64,000 nucleotides of DNA. It comes from Emydura subglobosa (lineage: Eukaryota > Chordata > Testudines > Chelidae). Position numbers and translations under genes: made by a program. Below the pieces are notes generated by a model that saw nothing but the letters and a program-made list of their open reading frames with translations, did no database searches and was not told where the DNA came from. Of this stretch, positions 44,851 to 56,500 are shown in pieces. The number at the start of each line of letters is the position of its first letter. Position 1 is the stretch's first letter. The stretch covers positions 17,559,730 to 17,623,729 of the forward strand of contig ML680053.1 of NCBI GenBank assembly GCA_007922225.1, written 5' to 3'.

Positions 44851-46118
44851 TTTAGGCAATGATCCCGTCATCACTTACACAAGCAAGTAACTTTGCACAT
44901 GTGAATTGGGGGCTCAAAAGCATAAGGGTGAAATCCTCACCCTATTGACATCATTGAGAGTTTATGCAATTGACTTCAATGAGGCCTAGATTTCACCCAA
45001 ATGTTGGAAGCATGGGGGCCATAGACTACTCCTCAGGACAAAGATCTGTCACCATTTCATTGGCTGTAAAATGCCTTTCATACCTAAAGCACCCATATAC
45101 CTAACATAATAGATCTTTGCTGTATAAAAGACCTAATGAGTTTCTGATTAATAATTAATGAGCCTTCTTCAACCAATCAATGTCTCCTCATTAACCATGG
45201 GTACTCACAATCTCTCTGCTTAATTTTTTTTTGTCTTGTATGAGACAAAAAAGGTACATTTGTTCAACTTAAGTTACAGAGTTATTTTTCCCCCTGTAGG
45301 AAATGAATGAAGATGGTGTGATTCATCTTCTTTTAGCAGAAACATAAATGAGAGGATTTGATTGGTCCTCAGAGATCAAACATGAAAAAAAAAAAGCAAT
45401 AAAAGGCAAACAACTGGTAGCTGAGCAAGTCACAGAGCTGTACAGAATGCTTTCCTTAATCTCCTCCGTGTGTTCCTACTAAATAACTGCTTATTTCCCT
45501 TTTATATCACTGTGACAGGTCTCAAACTGTTTGTAAGCTTTTTTTCAATTGTATGATAACTGTAGGAAATTCACGAGGTTATTACAGTGATTACAAAATC
45601 CTGCAAACATGCATGTGCTTAACTTTACATACGTGAGTAGTCCCACTAACTTCATGTGCTATTCATAATGTATAGTAGAGCACATGCATAAACATTTTGC
45701 AAGAAGGATCTGCAAGGAGGCTACGTCTCTCTGGGATTTGCTATGATGATGTTAGTGATAATATTTTGCAGGATTGGGCCTTATTGTACAGACATCGAAC
45801 AACCAATTTGCAAGGCTAATGTTTGCTGAGGTATTTTGCTGTCAGTTTTTACTCTAGCTCTCTCAATTTTTAACTATTAATTTTACTATCACTGTGACAT
45901 CAATAAATCCCTCCTTATAATGCTGAACAAATGCAATTAATAATCACTTCAGTTTTACAAGTAAACTGATTAAGATATTGCTCCTGTATGCATGTTTTTA
46001 ACAGATAATGTATGAATGTATTAACAGAAATACAAAATCTTTTGTAATGTGCAATGGTTAAAAACCTCTACTACTGGGAATTTCAGCTGATGGCTGTAAA
46101 GAACACGGTTGTTTGGTT
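44851..46118. other. Hairpin pieces and unassigned AT-rich sequence
   Basis: 44860-45000 contains 'TTTATGCAATTGACTTCAAT' and 'AGATTTCACCC'; 45590-45720 contains 'CATGCATGTGCTTAACTTTA' and 'AGTAGTCCCACTAACTTCAT'. Both are hairpin-repeat pieces. The remainder is AT-rich without recognised elements. Confidence 0.45.
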
Positions 46119-46531
46119 GCTTGAAACAATGGCTCTCAGCCTTTCCAGACTACTGTATCCTTTTCAGGAATCTGATTTGCCTTGAATACCCTAAGTTTCA
46201 CCTCACTTAAACTACTTGCTTACAAAATCAGACATAAAAATACAAAAGTGTCACAGCACACTATTACTGAAAAATTGCTTTCTCATTTTACCATATACTT
46301 ATCAAATAAAGCAATGGGAATATAATTATTGTACTTACATTTCAGTGTAAAGTATATATAGAGCAGCATAAACAAGTTATTGTATGAACTTTTAGTTTCT
46401 ACTGATTTTCCTAATACTTTTTATGTTGCCTCTTGTAAAACTAGGAAAATATGTAGATGAGTTGATATACCCCGTGGAAGACTTCTCCATACCATCAGGG
46501 GTACCCCTGCTTGAGAACCACTGGTTTAAAT
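46119..46531. mobile_element. hAT-type miniature element (about 400 bp)
   Basis: The element proper is 46127-46523. Its ends are CAATGGCTCTCAGCC and, complemented from the right, CAGTGGTTCTCAAGC. The interior matches an A/T-rich non-autonomous hAT family I know from turtles ('ACTACTTGCTTACAAAATCA', 'CATACCATCAGGGGTACCCC'). The 8-bp flanks GCTTGAAA and GTTTAAAT agree at 5 positions, as expected for an old duplication. No transposase; frames are shadows. Confidence 0.8.
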
Positions 46532-48439
46532 TACAAATATATATTGCTACTGGCCAGTAGGTGGAGCTTTCAACCAGAGATGTGCAAGTCAGGAAATAAC
46601 CCTTGTATATTTGAGCTATTCGATCAGTTTTCTGTGTTAAACAGTGGAAACCAGACATGTTTGCCATTCTCACCAGGCCAAACTCAATCAATGTTAAAGG
46701 GCAGTTATAGTTCAACAAGGAACTAAGTGAACATGACATATTCTTTCCTATTCAAGATTTCTGCTAACTCTACTGACCAAAATAAGATTTTACTTCTGTT
46801 AGCATTGCAGAGACAGTGCAGCTATGGAAGAGTGAGCTACATTCTAATGGCTCACACATTAGCAACAGAATTGTCAACTGAAATCTGAGTTCATAATCCT
46901 TCTTACCGGTCATGGTTGTTACAAGAGTTTGGTTTAAGAGTCAAAAGAAAAATCAGCTGGAGTTTTCAGATTCCTGGTTTGGTTTGCAGCACTGGTACTG
47001 GGAAAAAGTTATTTGTTGTTTATTTGTAAAGTGCATACACTGGATATGGAAGTGCTTGAAAGAGATTAAGGGAGTGATCCTTCAAATACAGTTGTCTTTT
47101 TGCTGAAAATTAAAAATATGGGGAAACCACAAAGCCACAGCTGGATTCCAGAGAACTGTATTTACTAACTATAAACACACATATAAAATGTCTAGCTACA
47201 GATATTCACTGCTGCTCCATTAGGTTCCTGTTGTTTCTGCAATAGAAGACAGGGAGATCCATTAAAGGGGTCTCACATTAATTAAAAGAAAGCTACCCAA
47301 TTCCTACACGTGACACACACTGGACTCGTGAGGTGGCTTAATGCCCTCAGTAGGATTACTGACATGAGTAAAGTTTACTCATGAAGGATGAAGCCCTAAA
47401 GAATGGATGAAGCCTATAAAGTCAGGTTTTCAGTGTCACTGTTCTGATGAGAACCCCGCTATGTGGTGTCAGTGAAGCTCACTGGATTTCATGACTCTGA
47501 ACTGTCATCATAATCCTCAACCGCCATCATTTGATGATGATGATGAGAACGTTAGAAATTATTGTGAAACTGAGAACAGTGAGAAGAGAACATAAAATAC
47601 TCCAAGCCAATATCTTTGCTGAATATTGACTTGAATATATTAATCAAGGTTTGAGCAAAAAGTTATGAAGAATGGAGAGATCTTGTATATCTAGATCAAT
47701 CAGCTAGTGTTCCAGGAAAAACTTTAATATTGTGAAGATTTTTGATATTATTTCTTTAGTCTTCAGTAGAATCAGCCCTTTGTTGCTAGTTGTTAAACCC
47801 TTGTTTAGGCCATGTTCATTAGGCCATGTTCATTAGGATTTTAGTTTTGATAATCAAAGCAAATTAATTTTGGACTTGAATTTATTACTTCGTGAAAATT
47901 GTTGAATTCCTCTCTGTGGCTGGAGTGAAAACTAATACAAAATATTACAACTTCCTTAGAAGTGTTTGGGGGTTTTCACTGATTGTGGCTGTCTTTATTG
48001 TCTTTACCATGCCCTATAGGTAAAAGTGCCCCTACTGTGGAGAGAGCTAGTTTGAGGCCTATGCACTGTTTAAATCAAAGGCTTTTGGGATATAAGTGGG
48101 ATATTAGACCACTCTGGACACAGGTATATTTTGCCCTCTGGGCCCACTCCCTTTCTCCAACATCCTTTTCAAGAGAGTGTTTGCCTGTGTAAGGACTTCA
48201 GGATTGAGCTATATGGTAATAGAAACTTTGGCAGTTCCTATTAGTTCGGATAAAGAGATTATTGGTATAAAAAGCTAGAGAGCTAAACAATGTTATCACT
48301 TCCTGAAGATTATATAGTTTAGTAAATTTATCTAATCCTTATTAATTCTCCACCTAGAGGATTTACAGTGATGGAATGCTTTGAAAAATACTTGGAATAC
48401 AAGATGAATTGGACTAAGTGTATTCTTTATCCACTATAG
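46532..48439. other. Unassigned AT-rich sequence
   Basis: Small local repeats only: (TGA)5 at 47532-47546 and a tandem 14-mer at 47807-47834. No gene or dispersed repeat is recognised. Confidence 0.5.
47807..47834. repeat. Perfect tandem duplication of a 14-mer
   Basis: AGGCCATGTTCATT is repeated twice head to tail without error. A recent slippage or duplication event. Confidence 0.9.
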
Positions 48440-48546
48440 GCTCAATAACCTCCACTGACAGGGATTCCACAACCTCCCTAGGTAACCTGTTACAGTGCTT
48501 AGCTGACTTAATAGTTAAACAGTTTTTCCTAATATCCAATGCCCAG
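48440..48546 (-). mobile_element. CR1 LINE scrap, minus strand
   Basis: 'TAACCTCCACTGACAGGGAT', 'CCACAACCTCCCTAGGTAAC' and 'TTTTCCTAATATCCAATGCC' are classic words of the reversed CR1 3' region. The copy is cut at both ends and abuts a plus-strand CR1. Confidence 0.8.
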
Positions 48547-48569
48547 GAAGAGACAGATGCATCCTAGAG

Positions 48570-48747
48570 ATGAATGCCTGGCTGCGAGGATGGTGTTGTC
48601 AGGAGGGCTTCGAATTCCTTGACCAAAGGATGTTGTTCTGGGAAGAAGGACTGCTAAGCAGAGATGGGGTCCACCTATCAAGGAAGGGGAAGAGCATATT
48701 TGAATACAGACTAGCAAACCTAGTGAGGAGGGCTTTCAACTATGTTC
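48570..48747 (+). pseudogene. CR1 ORF1 C-terminal esterase-like remnant
   Basis: The frame reads 'MNAWLRGWCCQEGFEFLDQR' and 'SRDGVHLSRKGKSIF'. The D-G-V-H-L block carries the Asp and His of the SGNH/GDSL-type esterase domain found at the end of many CR1 ORF1 proteins. Only the last part of the domain is present; the nucleophile serine block would lie upstream and is missing. The frame ends in a poly-G stretch at 48751. Confidence 0.75.
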
Positions 48748-48924
48748 AATGGGGGGGGGGAGGGGATGGGGGGAAGGAGACAAAAGCCCACAGGTAAGTC
48801 AAAAACATGGAGACTTGGGAGAAGGGTAGGAATCTGGGGGGAGCATGGGCTTTGATAGCAGGGATAAGGGAGAGATCAGAGAGAACATAGGGAAATCAAA
48901 TCAGTATCTTATATGTCTGTATAC

Positions 48925-49850
48925 TAATGCGGGAAGTATGGGGAATAAGTAGGAAGAACTAGAAATGCTAGTTAATAAACAAAACTATGACACAGATGGC
49001 ATCACAGAGACTTGGTGGGATAATACACATGACTGGAATATCGGTACACACGGGTACAGCTTGCTCAGGAAGGACAAGCAGGGGAAAAAAGGGAAGAGAT
49101 GTTGCCTTACATATAAAAAATGTATACACTTGGTCTAAGGTTGAGATGGAAATAAGAGGCAAGGATAAAAGGGGTAAAAACCAAGGGTGATGTTATGGTA
49201 GGGGCCTACTGCAGACCACCTGACCAGGAAGAAGAGATGGAAGAGGCTTTTTTTAAACAACTACCAAAATCATCCAAAGCACAGGACTTGGTGATGATGG
49301 GGAACTTCAACTACCCAGACATCTGTTGGGAAAATAACACAGCAGGGCACAGATTATCCAACAAGTTCTTGGAATGTATTAGAGACAATTTTTTATTTCA
49401 GAAGGTGGAGTAAGCTACGAGGAGAGAGGTTATTCTAGATTTAATTTTTACAAATAGAGAGGAACTGGTTGAGAATTTGAAAGTGGAATGCAGCTTACGT
49501 GAAAGTGAGCATGAAATGATAGAGTTCATTATTCTAAGGAATGGTAGGAGGGAAAACAGCACAATAAAGATAACGGATTTCAAGAAGGCAGACTTTAGCA
49601 AACTCAGGGAGTTGGTAGGTAAGATCTCATGGGAAGCAAGTCTAAAAGGAAAAACAGTTCAAGAGAGTTGATAGTTTTTCAAAGAGACATTATTAAGGGC
49701 ACAAGAGCAACTATCCCACTGTGTAGGAAAGACAGGAAGGATGTCAAGGGACCATCCTGGCTTAATCAGGAGATCTTCAATGAGCTGAAACTCAAAAGAA
49801 AGTTTCTACAAAAAGTGGAAACTAGGTCAAATTACAAAGAATTATTATAA
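48925..49850 (+). pseudogene. CR1 ORF2 endonuclease remnant
   Basis: Pieces in several frames give the APE-type endonuclease order: N-A-G-S-M-G-N-K (about 48925), I-T-E-T-W-W-D (about 49001), Y-C-R-P-P (49207-49221), G-N-F-N-Y-P-D (about 49300) and S-E-H-E-M-I (about 49504). The usual catalytic motif is G-D-F-N, and the last motif is usually S-D-H; here the aspartates have become Asn and Glu. Stops at 49190 and 49414 and frame shifts also break it. In a working element this domain nicks target DNA to prime reverse transcription. Confidence 0.85.
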
Positions 49851-50080
49851 AGAGATAACTCAAGTATGTAGGGACAAAATTAGAAAGGCCAAGGCATAAA
49901 ATGAGATTAAACTAACTAGGGACATAAAGGGTAACAAAAAACGTTTTACAAATACATTAGAAGCAAGATGGTGGTAACGTTTTAGATAATGATCTAGAAG
50001 GGATAGTCTAGATAATGCTTGGTCCTGCCTGGACTAGAAGATCTCGAGGTCCCTTTCAGTCCTACGATTCTATGATTCTA

Positions 50081-50944
50081 AATCTCCCTTAAGATGCAAA
50101 TTTTCAAATATTTTGTATCTAAATGCAAGCCTTTGTTTAATGAGTTCTTGATGCCATTGTTATGTGAATAATAAGATATTTTAAGTACAGATTTCATGCT
50201 ATAAGTGGTTACTAATTTAAGAAGCCATTTGAGTATAGAAATATTTATATTAATTAGGAAATTTAATGAATCCTCTGTCAATTCTTAAGCAAATCCTTAC
50301 CAAACTCAGAAAGACAGGTGTTACTTCTCCAAGGATTGGTAAGAAGAACAATAACTTCTTTGACTGTTTAAAGACTCACTTTAAGAACTATTTAATTATT
50401 AAAAAGTCTATGTGGGGAGCTAAACGACCTTAGGAAATAATATCTGGACTCATTTTAAACTGAATTTCAACTCCTATTAAATCCTGTTAGAATTATAGGG
50501 ATATCACAGAAAGACAGGCTGAATGAGAGTTGAAACTCTAATTTTAAAAATATTCTGAGCGTTCCTGCCATAAAGACAAAAGTATTTGTCATCCTGCGAC
50601 ATATGCATTAGCAAATTGCACATTAATGAGCTGTATCTGCTACCCAAACAATCCCACAAAGGTGCAGCTAATGAAAAGGTGACAGTTGTATTTCAGAAAT
50701 GAAATATTGTGAAATTTCAGTTCTGTGAAATTTTTCAAATTTTTGGCTTTGGGAATGAAACTTTTTTCATAAACTCAAATGTTTGTGGTTATGTTATCTT
50801 CTAGATGGTTCGTGATTGTCTTTTATTAATATATATTCCATTAAATTATTAGGAATAGAAGTTAGAGACTGTAGTTGTCAAGATCCCACTTTCTTCCCCC
50901 CCAACCTCTTTTAAAAATATCAGTAGTATGTATAAGCCAAGATT
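50081..50944. other. Unassigned AT-rich; A/T foldback-like piece at 50690-50800
   Basis: 50690-50800 ('GTGAAATTTCAGTTCTGTGA', 'AATTTTTCAAATTTTTGGC') resembles the A/T-rich foldback family. The rest is unassigned. Confidence 0.45.
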
Positions 50945-51110
50945 TTCATAAGTGATTAGTGATTTTGGATGCCACAATTTTCAAGTACCCTGACTTGAGA
51001 CAATTTACAGGGTGAGATTTTCAAAGACTGATTGCTCAGCACTTTTTGTAATCTGGCTTTAGAAAGGTGCCTCAAATTGTGCATCCAAAATCATTAGTCA
51101 CCTTAGAAAC
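50945..51110. repeat. Imperfect palindrome (hairpin element)
   Basis: The left arm GATTAGTGATTTTGGATGC matches the complement of the right arm, GACTAATGATTTTGGATGC, at 17 of 19 positions, and pairing continues into CACAATTTT / AAATTGTG. About 100 bases separate the arms. Probably another small non-autonomous element. Confidence 0.7.
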
Positions 51111-51183
51111 CTGGACACTGGGTTAATTCCATCTTGGAATGACGTCTCTAAAATTGTCAGGAAGCTCATGAGGTAATTCTCTA

Positions 51184-51360
51184 ACATAGAATAATAGAAA
51201 TGTAGGTCTGGAAGGGCTCTCAGGTGGTCATCTAGTTCATTCCCCTACACTTAGGCAGGATTGCATATACCTAGACCATCCAACACAGACGTTTGACTAA
51301 CATGTTTTTAAAAACCTCCGATGATGAGGATTCAACAGTCTCCCTAGGTTATATCCTACG
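51184..51360 (-). mobile_element. CR1 LINE 3' end, minus strand
   Basis: It starts ATAATAGAAATGTAGG, then 'TCTGGAAGGGCTCTCAGGTG', 'GTCATCTAGTTCATTCCCCT', 'AACCTCCGATGATGAGGATT' and 'CAACAGTCTCCCTAGGTTAT'. This is the reversed CR1 3' UTR and end. Confidence 0.85.
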
Positions 51361-53120
51361 GTCCATATAGTCTGGGCCAAATGATTTGTTGCTAGTCGCC
51401 TTTTCCAACTATTCTCTAGTTTGCTTTTTATCATTGTCTATTTTTATAAAGCTCAGTAATTTTTTAATTGTCCAGACATGTTTTCTTGTTGAAGACAGAT
51501 TTTTTTAAGGAGTTCAGTATCTGAGCCATTTCTGAGTCTGCATTAATTTCATCTTCGTCCTCTTTGTTTTTCTACCCTTGTGATATTTTATCTTTTGCTA
51601 TATTTATAAACACCCTTAACCTCTTAGTCTAGCAGTAAATCATTTTTCTTCATTTGATGCTCTTGTTTCTGATGTGATTTGAATCTCAGAATCGGGAATA
51701 ACTCCACTGGTGACAGTAGAGATATAGAGGTATAAAATTAGTGTAAGTGAGATTGGAATCTGGACCCTTATCCTTATCTTTTTCCATCAAGACATACTTG
51801 ATTGTCTATTCTTATTTTGTGCCTCCCCATTTACATTATTGTAACTCTGCCTTGCACATAAATATTGTTATAACAAACTATGATAAACTTCAGTAATCTA
51901 CTGGTGATTCATCCAAACCCTAAGTTTGCATTCGAAAAGTTAGTTATTTTAAGTATTGTACAATTATTCCTAAATCATTCACACATCAAATTAACAAGAT
52001 GTGTTGTAGGCGCTTAAGTTTTCAAAATACGCAGTGCTGTAGCACTGAATAAGCGCATTATTAAACCGATTTGTCTATTTTTACATACACTGAAGTGAAA
52101 GCACATTGATCTCTTATAATTAGTGGCAAAAAGCAGGGAAAATGCTGAGCAGCTACCACATACGTTAGAGTAAAGACTTTATTAATATTAATCACCTCTG
52201 TTCTGTCTTAGACAATGTTAGAATTGGCAGAGGTTGATATCAAACTACGTGAGAACATTTTCTTATACATCTGGGAAATACTGGAAGTTAATATATACAC
52301 TTTAGCAATGTTCATGCTCAAATTGTTTGAACAACATTACCAGGGTAGGGGATAGGATGGAAAAGAGATTTCAGGGATGATTCAAACATAAGTATCAACA
52401 AATACTTGACATGTAGCATTGCACCTGGGAGAGCTGAATGGATTCTGGTATTTTGAGGAAAATGTCTGGAAATTTTCACTTTGAAATTTAGCTAATTTGC
52501 ATAGGTGGTATTAAGATTTCATAAGCTGTTTTTTATTTTATTTTCTATACTTACAGTCAAAATGTATTAGCATGACAGACAATATAGTTCCTCAGAGGCC
52601 ATCATGGTCCATCAGGTAAATAATTCATATTTTAAACTTTATATTGTATAAATAAATACTTGATTGTATTTACTGCAATAGAAGATAAAGGACCTGAATG
52701 TCCTCTCAGTTACAGTGGCTTTGCATTGGCTTCAATGATCTCTCTTTAAGTACAAAGGAATAATCTGGTGCAGCAATTCCTATTAGGTAAGTAATACATA
52801 TTTTCCTTGTTGTCTATCTAAAACAAAGACTTAAGCAAAAGCTGTAGGGCAGGTTTGTTTGTTTGGTTTAAAAACAGCTCAGCATTGGCTCCCAATGGTA
52901 AAAATCCTGCCCCTCTCACTGCATGCAGTCTGATTGCCTTTGTGGCCAGTGGAAGCTTTCAAGCTAGAGCCCTCATGGTCTTAAATGGCCGGAGACTGCT
53001 TCGCAGAGTTTTCTCCATGAATAGCTCTTGGCTGTTGGTCTGTGAGTGGCCAAGGTTTGCTAACCTTCCTCACACACTGGATGGTGTTTTGAATATAGGA
53101 ATTTTTGGTAATGTTTTTTT
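51361..53120. other. Unassigned AT-rich sequence
   Basis: 51690-51775 holds a hairpin piece ('AATAACTCCACTGGTGACAG', 'AGTGTAAGTGAGATTGGAAT'). 52855-53124 is an 89-residue plus frame without recognised relatives. Nothing else is identified. Confidence 0.45.
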
Positions 53121-53124
53121 CTGA

Positions 53125-54420
53125 GCCATGTGTGCCTCAGTTTACCCTGCTCACTACATACAGCTATAAACTGAGTGCAAAAAAGGAATGAGGCCTGGCC
53201 AAGTGTCATACATGCTGTCCGGGTTGAAACCAGTTACTTTAACAAGAACTAGATGAAATCAACCCATATGAATAGTGAATCTCAAAGATACAATGGGAGC
53301 CCCAGTGACTGAACATTAGTGTTTAAGGACAGGGAAGCCAAAGCAGACTGAACACGTGACTGCAGCTATAGGCCTGGCTTGACTTGAATAATTGGACGTG
53401 GGTGAGGCCTCATTTCTTGGGATACAAGATTAGGGGGGTACATGGATCAGCAGGCTGGAAACAGAATGTCTGCATTAGCTAGGATATGGGGGAATAGCTA
53501 ACGAGTCTTTTACCATGGACTAAATAACAATGGATAAGATAAGCCTGGGACGTAACATGAAGTAAAGAGTGAGTTGTGCATGGACAGTGCATGCTGTACC
53601 AGGATTCCTTCCTATAAAGTGACCACATCAATCCCAAAATGTGTGATGCAATGCATAGTAAATGCAATGTAATGGGTAAATGTATCTAAAGGAAGAGGTT
53701 TGCTGTGTAACTGGAGATGTGGCATGCCCTATACCCCACTCCTTCGGTTAGGTCTGATCAACTCATCGTAGCTTTGCTGTATGCCAGATAAAGGAACGTA
53801 AGTGACAAGACTGAATTTGGACTAAGTTTTTGGGGAACTGAGTGGAAGAACTCTAAGGAAAACCCCAAGAGTAAAAAGTACAGGTGTAAACGGACTGTTG
53901 GTAAAGGTTGCTACCGTGAACAGACACCATGCAAGAGAGACAGAAACAAAGGGATTGTGAGCCACTTTGAACCTCAGAAGAGTATGGCATCTTGTGGCCA
54001 TTGCTCCTGACACAGTGGACTCTGACTTAAGCTTGGCTTCACCATGCTAACCTACTGACTTTTTTGTGCTCTATTCCAGGTGACTAATAAATGCTACCTT
54101 GCTTTGAAAAGGCTGCCCTGTGGCTGTGTACATACTCACTGTGTGCACTGCTCCTTAACAAGGTAAAATCTCTTCCAAGAGTCTGACTTCAGTTGCAGTG
54201 GCAGCAGAGATCCACAGTGAGAAACAGGAGGTGTAGGAGCTTGAAGGTTGAGTCTTAGAGTCATGAGGTCACATGACCTGCCCTGGAACATGTGTGGACC
54301 TGAAGGGTCTGGCACACTAAAAGGGTTACTCTTTTAAGATGTTTAAAGGCCAGGGCATAGCACAGACCTAGTAATCTGTGACAGATGGCTAGGCTGATGG
54401 GTAACATATGGTGTGTTAGT
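53125..54420 (+). mobile_element. LTR-like element, plus strand (copy 2 of a family)
   Basis: It has a TATA-like CCTATAAAGTG at 53611-53621, an AATAAA at 54086-54091 within 'TGACTAATAAATGCTACC', then 'TTGCTTTGAAAAGGCTGCCC', the same block as in 12710-13530. Later shared words are 'CTTCCAAGAGTCTGACTTC' and 'AGGCCAGGGCATAGCACAGA'. The U3-like part is longer than in copy 1. No gag or pol adjoins it. Borders approximate. Confidence 0.55.
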
Positions 54421-56000
54421 CTTAGGGTCATTATTATGGTGATCAGATGGGTTTGTATTAACATTGGTTCATTAGCATATTGAGAAGTTTGTTAAGGATC
54501 TTGATTGTGTAACGAATATTGTCTGAGAGATGCTTTTGGTAGGTTGGTGCTGTAATACAGTACTAAATATACCTCCAGATTGTGAAAGAACATCTCCTTC
54601 ATGTTGATCTAAATTACAGAGGCATTCGTAAGGAGCTGGCAGCCTGTTTTTTACCCCATTTCTACACTTTTACTGGATTGTCCAGCAGAGCAACTGGGAA
54701 CACGCTTTCTGGTCCCCAATATATTGGAGTATAAGAGTTTGGGTCAGACATACCCTAGTGTGCACTTGGCTATAGAACATCCAATCCATCACTATCTCAT
54801 TGCTTCAGTTATTATTTTATGTTCTCATTTTTAAATTAAAGGGAATAAACTGAGACTGATAAAAATGGTAACTTCCATCTAAAAGAGGCTATTAAACGTG
54901 CAGTGAAGCTAATTAGTAACTAAAAACTGAAAGAGAACAGGGGTGATGGTAATAGCTCAGTCTAGTTTGTTGATCCATTCTGGGTTGCTTGGCATAGATG
55001 TGAGGGGTACCATTAAAGAGACTGATGCTTTTGGTTGAACAATTGAAATTATATGTAGAAATCTTTCTAAATGCTCCCCTTGGCTCTTACACTATATAAT
55101 TTTCAATAAACTTCGACTTTTTAAAATTTGTCCAGGAGTGAAAAACAACATTTGTGCCTCTTTAAAATAAACCAAAATATATTAATGATTGAAAACCCAA
55201 CTGTATAAATTATTTTTTTTTCTCCATTGGCTATGATAGAGCTCATTCTAGGACTGAAAGCTCATAACTGAAATCATAAAGTCCTAATAGCTAAAGATTC
55301 ACAATTATTGTATTAAAATAACCTATGCATGATGAAAATACAAACAAATCAATTATTTAAACTGTGATTCATTGTCTGCCTGGACGAATGGGTTTTTTCC
55401 CTTTCATGTTAATTATATGGGAAGGCTGTACAATTAATACCACAAAAAGCCATGAAATGTAAATGTTAAGTTTACAACAACAGCTTTTGGATCCTGATTG
55501 TGCAAGCTGATCTGTGTGGGCAGACACTTAGGCTTGTGTGTGGAGCCCACATGAAGTCAGAGGGGCTCGTTCTGGGTACAGGGTTCCATCCATCCAGACC
55601 AGATTGCAGGATTATTACCTAAATCAACTAGAATGTGCAGCCTGTGTGTATTATGGTATACACTTTCCAACATAAAAGGGCAGTGAGGATCATCCTCTGG
55701 CATCTTCCAAAGAGAAAACTATAAACCCATTGAAGGGATGACTGGAATCAACCAAACCTTGTTGTTGGAGGTCCAGTGCAATTTGTGTTGCTTGAGCACT
55801 GTTTTGGGGCCTACTATAGCTTAAGTTCCTTGCTTGAACATTCTGGCCTCCGCAGCCTGACATCTTCCGGTTGGCAGAGACAAATAGGAATACTGAGTAA
55901 CCTTGCAGATGTCTCAGTTTCTGCATACCACAGCATATAATAAGACAAAATACACAACATGTCTGCTTGCAGCTGCACATAGATAATGGTGATGGGAATA
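54421..56000. other. Hairpin piece and unassigned sequence
   Basis: 55490-55620 ('TTGGATCCTGATTGTGCAAG', 'GGAGCCCACATGAAGTCAGA', 'CAGATTGCAGGATTATT') is a hairpin repeat with inverted ends. 55690-56052 carries a 120-residue minus frame with no relatives I know. The rest is AT-rich. Confidence 0.45.
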
Positions 56001-56500
56001 ACAAGTTATCCTTGAATGTCTGGGGGAACATTTTTCCACTGCCGAGGGACATATTTGCTCACCGCCCCTCTTATTACCAGATGTTGTTTTGATTACCCCA
56101 ATTATTATGGTGAGAATGGAATGTGGTTAAAGGTGAGAACCCGATGAGGTGAAAGTTGTGTATAGAAAGGTATAAAAAGTCACCACTTAGACAAAGGAGT
56201 GTGCTCCATCAATACCTGATTCCACGGGAAGTGCTGCCAATCAGACTAGAGGATCCACTGACTCCCTGGCGGGACCCCTGAAGAAAGCCGTTCCTGTATA
56301 CAGCCTTCTGAGTGACTGCTTAGCACTCCAGGTTTAGTGAGTATGATATATTGTAGTTAATTTTAGGCTTTGTATTTAACTAGTATATCTATAGAAAACC
56401 TTGCACATTAAACCTTATTGCTCTGCAAATCGGGCATACCATGTCTCACTGGTATCCACACTGATAACTAAGCATCCAATATCAACACTTGTGGTCTAAG
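56001..56500 (+). mobile_element. Probable LTR, plus strand
   Basis: A TATA box GGTATAAAAAGTC lies at about 56169, a CCAAT word at about 56241 and an ATTAAA signal at about 56407, followed by 'CTTATTGCTCTGCAAATCGG' and 'CACTGGTATCCACACTGATA'. The promoter-to-poly-A spacing fits an LTR, but I do not recognise the family and the ends are unknown. A non-LTR origin is possible. Confidence 0.4.

Larger units (their letters stand above)
48551..50080 (+). mobile_element. CR1 LINE, plus strand, ORF1 end + endonuclease, internally deleted
   Basis: The copy retains, in order, the C-terminus of ORF1 (48570-48747), a G-rich linker, the ORF2 N-terminal endonuclease (about 48925-49640), the region after it (to about 49975), and then jumps to the CR1 3' end ('GGTCCTGCCTGGACTAGAAG', 'TTTCAGTCCTACGATTC', TATGATTCTA). 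The reverse transcriptase and C-terminal parts are absent, so a deletion of roughly 2 kb is inferred at about 49975-50005. Most copies of this LINE are 5'-truncated, so keeping ORF1 is uncommon. Confidence 0.85.

Noticed and set aside
51361..51680. T-rich stretch as a named SINE or conserved element
   Set aside because: Some words looked familiar, but I could not match an ordered set of motifs to any family.
52855..53124. 89-residue plus-strand frame as a gene fragment
   Set aside because: No family resemblance; it sits next to an LTR-like block and lacks exon signals.
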